This document shows, piece by piece, positions 45,946-55,062 of a stretch of DNA of 64,000 bases. The notes beneath the pieces were generated by a model. The model did not search any database and was not told the origin of the DNA. It saw only the letters and a list, made by a program, of their open reading frames with translations. The stretch is from Dichetophora obliterata (Eukaryota > Arthropoda > Insecta > Diptera > Sciomyzidae), in contig OY986437.1 in NCBI GenBank assembly GCA_963920525.1, positions 112,522,715-112,586,714 of the forward strand, in the 5' to 3' direction. Each line of letters starts with the position of its first letter. Position 1 is the first letter of the stretch. The translations under genes and the position numbers were made by a program.

Positions 45946-47286
45946 CCAGCTCTTTATTGCCTTATTTCGAGTGCAAAACGGAGAGCGGACGAACTTTATA
46001 AATTCTTATAGATACAGGAAGCAATAAAACTTATATTCAACCTTCCGTTGTAAAAAAACAAATTCTTAACGAACAATCCTTTTACGCCAATTCAGTCGGC
46101 GGACAGATTAAAATCACACACCATACATTCGCGAATCTTTTCGGAAAATCTGATTGCACAGTAAAATTTTTCATTTTACCAACACTCAGGTCTTTCCACG
46201 GCATAATCGGAAATGATAGCCTAAAAGAGTTATCAGCTGTAATATATGCCAAAGAAAATATAATGCTAGTAAGAAACACCATCAAGGTGAAGATTAAACA
46301 ACAGACTGCTCTAGATGTTAATAACATTCAAATAAGAACAGACCATCTCACTATCGAACAAAAAAATGCAATACAAAATGTAGTTTCAAATTTTCCTACA
46401 CTTTTTACAGAACCAAACGAAAAACTGACTTACACGACAACAGTAAAAGCCGAAATCCGAACAAACACAGACTCCCATTTATTCAAAGTACTATCCATAC
46501 CCCATATCACTCAAGGACGAAGTTGAAAAACAAGTATCACAACTTCTTAATGACGGCATAATAAGACCTTCAAGATCTCCTTACAATTCACCAGTGTGGA
46601 TTGTTCCAAAGAAACTTGACGCATCCGGAGAAAAGAAGTACAGACTTGTCATAGACTACCGCAAATTGAATTCAGTAACTATCGCGGATAGATATCCCAT
46701 TCCAGAAATCAACGATGTTCTGACCCAACAAGGCAATAACAAATGGTTTTCAGTAATAGATCTTAAAAGCGGATTTCATCAAATCCCACTCAAAGAACGT
46801 GATATAGAGAAAACTGCTTTTTCCGTGAATAACGGGAAATTCGAATTCACAAGGCTTCCGTTCGGTCTAAAAAATGCGCCGTCTATTTTTCAAAGAAGGT
46901 TAGACGACATCTTACGCGAATACATCGGTAAAATCTGTTTCGTCTATATTGACGACATTGTGATTTTCGGTAAAGATGAAGCTTCACACATCGAAAATAT
47001 TGCAAAATTTTTCAAAACATTAGAAAAAGCTAATATGAAATGCCAATTGGACAAATGCGAATTCATGAAAACCGAGGTAGAGTTTTTAGGCTTCTTAGTC
47101 TCAGCAGACGGAATAAAAACAAATCCAAAAAAGGTCGATGCTATTCGAAACTACCCTCTGCCAAAAACTCTCAAAGACCTTCGATCTTTCTTAGGGCTCT
47201 CAGGCTACTATCGTCGCTTTATAAAAGATTACGCTCGACTGGCAAAACCCCTAACTTCTCTTTTTAGAGGGGAAGATGGACGCGTG
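45946..47286 (+). pseudogene. pol: Element E protease and RT
   Basis: Protease ILIDTGSNKTYIQ near 46003-46045 follows a frame break. The linker is open in another frame at 46263-46526. RT starts near 46530 and is open at 46594-47286: YRLVIDYRKLN, VIDLKSGFHQIPL, RLPFGLKNAP and catalytic YIDD near 46948. It ends at the CGTG where a 2.1-kb insert begins. The RT core motifs are all intact. Confidence 0.85.
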
Positions 47287-47509
47287 AGTTACATACCCTG
47301 TATCAAACTAAACTAATGACCCAAATAAAGCTATGTAGAGTGTTTAACAATTTTTGTAAGTACATACACACTTGTCTTATTATTGTTTAACTTAAAAATT
47401 CTCTATCGTAATCAAGATTATACTTATTATTAAGTTTGTTAAATATCGTGTTTTGTAAGTTTTTTTATAATTTGTGAACTTGTAAACTCTTATAGATTCA
47501 ATTAAACAT

Positions 47510-47560
47510 GGTACCCAGAAGATGTTGACTAAAAATCAACGAAACGTCGGTACGAAATAA
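47510..47560 (+). ncRNA. Hammerhead-ribozyme-like motif
   Basis: GGTACC, CAGAAGA, a perfect stem GTTGA/TCAAC, GAAAC, GTC and GGTACG occur in order. The flanking GGTAC/GTACC pair can form stem I over five pairs. The order matches hammerhead motifs known at Penelope-like element ends. The first core box has A where CUGANGA has U, and one extra T lies before the stem, so activity is uncertain. Confidence 0.5.
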
Positions 47561-47596
47561 TGAATTAAAGTTGTTTTAATTGCATTTAAAAAATTT

Positions 47597-47626
47597 GATC
47601 AAAAAGCCTATTTTTACAAACATAAA
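47597..47626 (+). repeat. 30-bp copy of the Penelope RT motif A region
   Basis: 30 bases starting GATCAAAAAGCC and ending CAAACATAAA are identical at 47597-47626 and 48968-48997. The second copy is inside RT coding; the first lies upstream of the ORF. Both share the same TT-expanded run. Confidence 0.75.
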
Positions 47627-47685
47627 ATTTAATTAAAATTGATCTCAAAACTACTTATTAAACAAATATCGGAGGGCACGCCGAA

Positions 47686-48969
47686 TTGAAGCGAATACAT
47701 ACATTGAATCTAATAAACTACAATCACATTAACAAAATGAAAAACTTTTTTGAACACATTAAATTTAAGTATTCGATGGAAATATGCACAATATTGAAAA
47801 ATTACTGCAGGCTAATGAAACAACTAGCAAAAGAGAAGGAAAAACTCAAGTTTTTGCTGACATGCAAAAATTATGGACTTCTTCCAAAACATTTAACAGA
47901 CATAACCACAAAAGCATCACATTTATTCACATCGGAAAAAATTGTACAAAAACTGGAAGGGATAACTAATATTTTTCTTTTAAAACTTATTGGACTAGAA
48001 ATAACACAGGCACATATGAATATTAAATCAACTTATGCAAACATACAAATGGCGGAGGAAGCAATGAAAGTGACGCTTAACCAGACGGAGTACAACAGCT
48101 TTGTACTAAAGCAAACACAAATGTACAACCATGTTGTACAAAAAACTAAAGAAGTACAGGACTCAAAAATTGACAAATTTAAGTTGAAGAAAATGAGAGA
48201 AATAGGTTTCACATATAACGAAAGTTGGTTTACAAACACAACTAATATTTCTTTTCCAAAAGAGAGTGAGTGGCTGCTATCACTTGGGAAGAAATTCACG
48301 CTCCCTATAACACAAAGAAATTTTTCACCGATACATATCATAGCCGATTTTGAACAATGTTTTCAATTAATTGAAGATGATAAAGTAAAAAATGCTGCCA
48401 GAGCGAAGTTTTCTAACAAAATTACTACCTTTAAAAACAAAATTAAAAATACGATGAAAGAAAAATTTATTCTTAGGATATATAAAAACACAAAAGAATT
48501 TATCGATAAACATAAACACAACATTGTAATCACACAAGCAGACAAAGGTAACAAAACGGTGATAATATATAAAAAAGATTATGAGGAAAAAATGAGACAA
48601 TTGCTAGATGACAAAAACACCTACAAATTAATAAGAGAAGACCCAACTATTAAACTACAAAGGAAAAACAATAGCATAATTAACAACCTATATAAACAAA
48701 ACCACATAAACAAAACTCTAAAATACAATCTTACTTGCCATGCAGGTAATGCACCTAGATTATATGGATTACCAAAAATCCATAAACCAAATCTCCCCCT
48801 CCGTCCGATCTCTGCTTCAACCAACGTTCCATGTTACAAACTATCTAAACATATTGGAATAATATTAAAAAGCATAGTTTCTACAGAATATAATGTAAAG
48901 AATACGTACGAATTTAAACACAAAATACAACAAATAAATGTAGAACCAGATGACATTATGACATTATGA
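47686..48969 (+). pseudogene. Penelope-like element ORF, N-terminal part of RT
   Basis: A 427-codon frame with LLSLGKKFTLPITQRNFSP, ITQADKGNKTVIIYKKDY, PRLYGLPKIHKPNLPLRPIS and a conserved Asp region. These are the N-terminal domain and first RT motifs of Penelope-like reverse transcriptase. After TGA 48967-48969 the next motif appears at 48974-49018 with two extra bases in it. Degenerate coding continues to ~49150. The rest of RT and the GIY-YIG endonuclease are missing. Confidence 0.78.
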
Positions 48970-49389
48970 TCAAAAAGCCTATTTTTACAAACATAAAGCT
49001 AAGCATGTTGATGAAATAATCAACAGTTATATTGCAACTTGATCCCGGCATACAAAACTAAAAGTCAACGATCTTGATTGCTTCATATAATAAAGCATAA
49101 ACGAAATTACAACGGTGCATTATTTTATGAAGAAATCAATGACTGCTTAGCAATCATAAAACACCAAAGTCAACGGACTTTGTAAACAAAAGTTCACAAG
49201 AGTTAGTTGACATAGTTTTAGTTATTATTTTTGCATTTATTCAAGCCATTAAAAAGGCATGATTGATATTAAGGAATTAGTCTTAAGATTCAACTACAAT
49301 TGAAAGGGTTTCTTTCAATTGAAATAAATATTTAAAATACAAAATCGTGTTTTCTTCTAAACCCAAAGGTTTAGATAAATACATAACTC

Positions 49390-51159
49390 GTGTCCAAACA
49401 CATGTCGAAAAAAAAATTAATCAAAATTAATAAAGACGCCATCGAAGCATTTGAAAAACTAAAGTATTCTTTAATGTCAAGAGACGTCATTCTCAGGTAT
49501 CCTGACGTCACCAAAGAATTTCAACTCACCACTGATGCATCTAAATATGCATTAGGTGCTGTCCTAGCTCAAGACGAGAAACCAATAGTATTCATATCCC
49601 GTACGTTATCAAAAGCAGAAGAAAACTACGCCACTAACGAGCGCGAAAGGCTCGCAATTATATGGGCACTTAAATCTCTACGTAATTACTTATACGGTAC
49701 TGCAAGGGTTAAGATTTTTACGGATCACCAACCCCTGACGTATGCATTAAGCCACAAAAACAATAACACCAAAATCAAGAGATGGAAAGCAGCACTAGAA
49801 GAATATAACTATGAACTAGTTTACAAGCCGGGAAAAATGAACGTGGTTGCAGATGCTCTTTCCAGGCCACCTCAACATTCACAAATAAATTCAACATCAG
49901 CTTCAGCTCATAGTAATGAAAGTTCATCACATAATCTTATTCCCGCCGTTGAAGCACCAATAAATGTGTTCAGAAACCAACTCCATATACTAATAGATGA
50001 AGAGAATAGTTACAAATTTGAAATCCTTTTTCCTACATATCACAAACACATTATAAAACAGGCTGACTACACTGAAGAAAATCTTATTTCAATTTTTAAA
50101 AGGTATCTAGATCCGAACTTGATAAATGGTCTTTTTACTAACGAAGAAATCATGGGAAAAATTCAGAATTTCTACCCAATACACTTCGCAAAATATAAAA
50201 TTAGATTTACACAAACACAAGTTAAAGACATAACCACAGAAAGCGAACAGGACGATATAATAGTTAAAGAGCATATAAGAGCTCATAGGAATAGTCAGGA
50301 GAACCAAAACCAAATTATCCAAAGATGCTACTTCCCAAAGATGAAATTAAAAATAGAGAAAATAGCTAGTCAATACCGAGTTTGTAAGGAACAAAAATAT
50401 GACAGACATCCGAGTAAAATAGAAATTCAGGCAACTCCCATACCAAACAACCCAGGTGATATTATACATATTGATATCTATTCTACCGAAAAAAATTTAG
50501 TTCTTACGGCAGTTGATAAATTCTCTAAGTATTCTTAGGCGAAAATATTAAAATCAAAAGCAATAGAAGATATTAAAGAACCACTCAGGGAATTAATAAT
50601 AGCATACGGTGCACCAAAAGAAGTTGTCATCGACATCGAGAAATCTCTTAACTCCGCAGAGATATCATTTGATATTGAAATATTCACAACGCCTCCTTAT
50701 ACTAGCTCAGCTAACGGCCAAGTCGAGAGACTTCACTCGACTCTATCTGAGATCATGAGATGTTTAAAAACAAAAAGAAACCACACTTCTTTCCATGACT
50801 TGTTAATGAGTGCCATCTTTGAGTATAATCTGACCGTACACTCTACTACAAAGAAAAAACCAGTTGAAATATTTTTCGGGAAAACAGTTAGTACAGATGC
50901 ACAGAAACATGAACAGGATAGACAAGAAAACATAACAAGGTTAGAAGAAAAACAAAAAGCTGACCTAGAGTATCATAATAGAAAACGCCACACCATAAAA
51001 AAATATAACCCAGGAGATGTTATCTAAGTTAGAATAAATAAGAGATTAGGATCCAAACTTTCACCTCAATACAAAAAACAAATAGTAAAAGAAGACAACA
51101 ACAGTACAATCGTAACAGAATCAGGACGAACAGTTCACAAAAGCAAAATCAAAAATTAA
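49390..51159 (+). pseudogene. pol: Element E RNase H and integrase, two stops
   Basis: RNase H opens with TTDASKYALGAVLAQ and later DHQPLTYAL. Chromo-like spacing leads to integrase with its zinc site near 50278-50390. The first catalytic Asp is near 50467 (IIHIDIYS), the second in the VIDIEKS region after TAG 50536-50538, and the Glu in NGQVERLHSTL near 50720. TAA 51025-51027 interrupts the C-terminal tail, which ends at 51159. Frame is otherwise continuous. Confidence 0.85.
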
Positions 51160-51238
51160 TCAGGCATAACATAACTAAACTCATGCTTAACGGACAAAAT
51201 ACAACTGAGTCAAAATCCTTCTTAAATTTTATTTTTAC

Positions 51239-51240
51239 AG
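51239..51240 (+). other. env 3' splice acceptor of element E
   Basis: TTTTATTTTTACAG ends directly before env coding at 51241, as in element D. Confidence 0.55.
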
Positions 51241-52738
51241 ATTGTTTGTTACCGCTGTCAAGACCGACGCACAAATACTTAACTATATATCGAATTATTT
51301 ATTTTCAATAAGTGACGGATACGCAAAGGTACAAGACGGGACCTTTAAATTCATTCACTTGATTAACCTAAATCGTTGCGAAACCTTTTTGAGAGATACA
51401 GACACATTCATCGAAACAGAGATACCAAGAACACAAACTATGTACCCCCTTTTAAATCATGAGCTATCACAAACCATAAACATATTTGAAACGATAAAAC
51501 CATTTTATAAATCCAAATCCAAAAGATCCTTTAATTTTATAGGAACAGCCTGGAAGTACATAGCTGGTACTCCAGATCATGATGACATAGAAATTGTAAA
51601 CAAATCCCTGAACGAGCTAATAAAAAACAATAATGAACAAGTAATTCTAAATGAAGCTTTCAGGGAAAGAATAAATAATTTGACACGAATTACCAATGAG
51701 ATAGTTAATAACATAAGAAAAGAAGGTGAATTAATAGATGAAATAATAAACAATTACCAAAATAGAATAAGATTAGTTAAGGAAGATTTAACCAACATAA
51801 AATATGCCATATCATGGGCAAAATATAATGTAATAAATTCCATTTTATTAAACAAATTTGAACTAAATCTAGCAATAAGAAAACTAAAAGAAGAAAACAT
51901 GCCATTTAATAATATAGAAGAAGCGTTAGAATACGCAAACGTAGTAAAGATACCAATAACAACAAGCGATATTTACAAAAGAATTATAATTAAACCAGTA
52001 AAGAAGAATAATTCAATTTTAAAAATGTCATATAATGAAATACTTGTAAGAAAAGACGGGATTTACGGAATAAATAAAGTATGTAATCAATATAATTCAA
52101 TTCATATTTGAAAGCAAACCCAATCAGTTAATTTAAGTAACGAAACTTGTATTAGTAAGATTCTTAAAGGGCTTAGCTCCAGCTGTAACTTTACAAACAG
52201 TCACCACATACCAATTATAGAAGAAATCTCCCCAGGAATAATACTACTAAACGATTTCAATGGAACCATCGCAAGTGAGACAACAAACTACCTTTTGGAA
52301 GGAACTTACGTTGTCAAATTCCACAACAATACAATAAAAGTAAGCAACAGGACGTTTCACAACCTGTAAGCTTCCTCCTTAGAAGTCACACCAGCAATAA
52401 TCCAACCAACACCAACAGAAACACATAGATTTAATCTCCTTTCATTGGAAAAACTCCACGATCTCCACATTAGAAATACTGATGCAATCGCAATGATCAA
52501 AGGAACGATTAACTATAGAATTAATTACAGAACCGGAATGATATCAGCCCTCATTGTCATCATAGCCTTAATAGCAATAGCAATGAAATATTCAAGCAAT
52601 AAATCGAAAATTATACTTAAAGAGGTAGAAATGGACCATAGTGCCTCTAGTCACACGCCTACACACATAAGGCAACCCATTCATTACCAAATTTCCATAA
52701 TTTGCCCTACTTTTCACGATTGTGGACAATCGATTTGA
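51241..52738 (+). pseudogene. env: Element E env, two in-frame stops
   Basis: One frame from 51242 to 52738 with TGA 52109-52111 and TAA 52368-52370. It has an N-terminal domain, a basic furin-like site SKSKR near 51510-51530 followed by SFNFIGTAWKYIAGT, long helices with KRxNN-rich text, a Cys-bearing ectodomain, and a membrane segment near 52535-52590. This is the layout of the gypsy-type envelope fusion protein. Otherwise well preserved, which contrasts with its gag. Confidence 0.83.
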
Positions 52739-52747
52739 GGAGGGAAG

Positions 52748-53074
52748 AGTTAACACCTCACTTTATAACTCATATAATCCACACGCGCATCCGCTTCAAG
52801 TCCAGACACTGACGCTGACGCTGCATTTCCCACATTGCAAAATAACGCCTACGCTTTATCGCAAACAATTCCATAGAATTAGACCAACGACCAGACTTTA
52901 CCTGCAGCGCAGCTATGCCAACATTAAAAGCAGCAGCGAGCAAGAAGCTCTGCTTTAGGTGTTATATTTAAGTTATAAAAATTGTTAGTTTAGTTTAAGT
53001 TTGGATACCAATAAAGAATGAGCTTTGGCTCCAAAAAATATTTTTTTAATAAATCTAAAATAAAATAATTTAAC
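52748..53074 (+). repeat. 3' LTR of element E
   Basis: Follows polypurine GAGGAGGGAAG. 327 bp, with one extra GACGCT unit relative to the left LTR. Ends TTTAAC and runs directly into (AC)n. Confidence 0.88.
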
Positions 53075-53096
53075 ACACACACACACACACACACAC
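53073..53096. repeat. (AC)12 microsatellite
   Basis: Twelve AC units between E's LTR and the first base of R1-like element Y1. It is the target type of Y elements. Confidence 0.9.
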
Positions 53097-53141
53097 CAAC
53101 GAAGGGGAGGATTACGTTTCATCGAAATCCTTCGGGCATTA

Positions 53142-53553
53142 GTTGACCTGGCAACCCTGGTCGAGAGTGAACGTGTTCTACAAGTCTTATTATCAAATTT
53201 TCTTTTTACGTATTTAAAGCAGCTAATTTATTGTTTTAAGTGCTCGGTTGTGCTATTTAATGTCTATTATATTGACTGTATAAGGATTCATATAATTTTT
53301 GGGCAAAATTATCAAAATCATCAACTTCTAAATTAGTGAAATATGTGAAGCTTACTTTTTTACCCACACACACACACACATACATAATCATTCTGATTGC
53401 TATAAATTTGTGCTAATGATAAATCCCGAACAATATACTATAACATAACATTAAGATAAAATTGATTAAATATTTAACTTGAACGTTGGTTACATCTGTG
53501 GAAAAATTTCATCTTTTCATCTATTCAACATATATTAATACTGTTTGCTCGTC
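53142..53553 (+). other. 5' UTR of X2
   Basis: AT-rich, with a short (CA)8-like run near 53366-53382. No ORF. An internal promoter would be expected here but no element is recognisable. Confidence 0.6.
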
Positions 53554-55062
53554 ATGGCATCCAACATAACCTCAAACGATTTTGGTTGCGAAATTTGCAA
53601 GTCTAAATGGAATACGTTTGACAATTTTATTTCTTGTAATGGATGCCTAAAAATTTTCCATTCCAAGTGTATAAACTTGAACGGCAAAATTTGTGACGCT
53701 CTACGGTGCACAACGCCAAATGGTTTACAATGGTGCTGCATCCAATGCAGAAAATTTTCAACAGCCGCGCTTGCTTCACGTTGTTTGGACCTGCAAGCCT
53801 CTTCATCAAAAATTGTTAGTGAGTTTTCGAGAATAAACAACTCTATCATCGCTTTGGTGGAAGATATTGATTCCTTGAAGCACCTTGCCTGCTCTGCTGA
53901 ATCCACGAAGGTGGTTGCCGATCAAAATGCATCAAAAGTCACTGGCAGATCTCTTCGTTCAAAAACACTTGGAAAAACTCATCAACGTCCTACATATGAT
54001 AAAGATTCCAACAATATTGTATCGCCAGTTGCACAGGATGAATCTTTTGCGTTACAAACTCAAGCCCATATTGAGAATATCGCCTTGACACAAAATACTT
54101 CTGGCCATATTGCACGCAATTGTTCAAAAACACACAAAGCACAAAACTGCAATTCAGCGGGGTCTAATGCAACTTCTTTAATTTCACCAGCATCTATAGA
54201 ATGCCCACTCAACACTCAGATTCTGGATGATAGTTTGGCCGCTCATGCGCACTACTGCTCTGTGTCGGATATCAGACCAGTTTTCTCTCTACTGCCCACA
54301 TCTAATCATCATCCTGTCATCCCCGTCTCCGAAGTTTCTAATGAAATACCATCGTCTTTGGTTACCCATCAAGCAAATGTTAATGATGTGCATCCTGTTG
54401 TTAATTCATCAAATCAGCCTCTAGTGTCCACAAGCAGTAGACCATTGGTTGATCGGATTATAGCCTCCGACGATCACAATGTAATTCAGTCGACTTCTGT
54501 AACCCAACCTCCCACTCTTACCGATATGCATACTATCGATGTCAACAGTAACCTCAATGCATCCACCGTTATACCAATTAATAACAATGTTGCTTGCCAG
54601 TCTAACTTTATATTGCCACGAGTCGATCACATAGCAGACATGGAATCTAATCATCTGTTGCAGCGTCCTATAAATACATCAACCCAGCCTCTTGTGTCAA
54701 CAATTAGTAGACCATTGGTTGAATTGGTTGTAGTACCTCGGCCGCCACGTAAAACAATATTTATATCAAGACTTGCTGCTACTACTACAGTGGAAAATAT
54801 TGCTGATTATATTTTTAATAAATTGCCGGCTCCCAAAACGACTCCAACATGTATAAAGCTAAATCGTAGAGTTCAACGAGATTTTGCTTCATTCAAAATT
54901 CATGTATCAGACCCGGACTATAATATAATTATTTGCAATGACTTTTGGCCGTATGGTGTCCTCGTCCGTGAGTTCATTATGCGTCCTACTTCAATCTCAA
55001 CATCTAAAAATTATACTCAGAACTACGCTCTAACATCATCTACTTCTCCAAAAAACTGCTAG
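53554..55062 (+). CDS. X2 ORF1: PHD-finger protein, open
   Basis: I choose ATG 53554 (GTCATGG); codons upstream lack ATG. It is 502 codons long. Residues ~9-65 form a C4HC3 PHD-like finger (CEICKSKW, CNGC, FHSKC, CCIQC). A long Ser/Thr/His-rich middle has repeated phrases such as QPLVSTSSRPLV and QPLVSTISRPLV. The last ~110 residues (RKTIFISRLAATTTVENIAD onward) look like an RRM-type fold. It ends with TAG 55060-55062 directly after a slippery run. The protein should bind element RNA; the finger may read chromatin or protein partners, as inferred for CR1 ORF1 proteins. Confidence 0.8.
   Translation: MASNITSNDFGCEICKSKWNTFDNFISCNGCLKIFHSKCINLNGKICDALRCTTPNGLQWCCIQCRKFSTAALASRCLDLQASSSKIVSEFSRINNSIIALVEDIDSLKHLACSAESTKVVADQNASKVTGRSLRSKTLGKTHQRPTYDKDSNNIVSPVAQDESFALQTQAHIENIALTQNTSGHIARNCSKTHKAQNCNSAGSNATSLISPASIECPLNTQILDDSLAAHAHYCSVSDIRPVFSLLPTSNHHPVIPVSEVSNEIPSSLVTHQANVNDVHPVVNSSNQPLVSTSSRPLVDRIIASDDHNVIQSTSVTQPPTLTDMHTIDVNSNLNASTVIPINNNVACQSNFILPRVDHIADMESNHLLQRPINTSTQPLVSTISRPLVELVVVPRPPRKTIFISRLAATTTVENIADYIFNKLPAPKTTPTCIKLNRRVQRDFASFKIHVSDPDYNIIICNDFWPYGVLVREFIMRPTSISTSKNYTQNYALTSSTSPKNC

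Larger units (their letters stand above)
47287..49388 (+). mobile_element. Insertion S: solo-LTR-like unit carrying a Penelope-like element
   Basis: CGTG occurs at 47283-47286 and again at 49389-49392, and the RT/RNase H frame continues across if the insert and one copy are ignored. The insert starts AGTTACATA and ends TACATAACT, an AGTTA/TAACT terminus typical of gypsy-group LTRs. Its outer parts (47287 to ~47500 and ~49150 to 49388) are noncoding and its middle is Penelope-like. A solo LTR later hit by a Penelope element is the simplest reading. Confidence 0.65.
43496..53074 (+). mobile_element. Element E: errantivirus-like gypsy element with gag, pol, env and two LTRs
   Basis: Complete order LTR, primer site, gag, protease-RT, RNase H-integrase, env, polypurine tract, LTR. 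The two LTRs differ by one 6-bp repeat unit and about four bases. The left flank is TACA, a typical target; the right flank is ACAC of a microsatellite, so no target duplication is present. An insertion of 2.1 kb splits pol. Confidence 0.88.

Noticed and set aside
48363..48600. Minus-strand hydrophobic frames
   Set aside because: Shadows of the Penelope-like ORF, caused by its Lys/Asn-rich codons.
47287..49388. Whole insert as an intron of E pol
   Set aside because: It has a CGTG duplication and LTR-like ends, holds a Penelope-like ORF, and lacks GT...AG borders at the joints.
53073..53096. Regular short repeats as a CRISPR array
   Set aside because: No repeat-spacer pattern anywhere; repeats are microsatellites or transposon parts in an animal genome.
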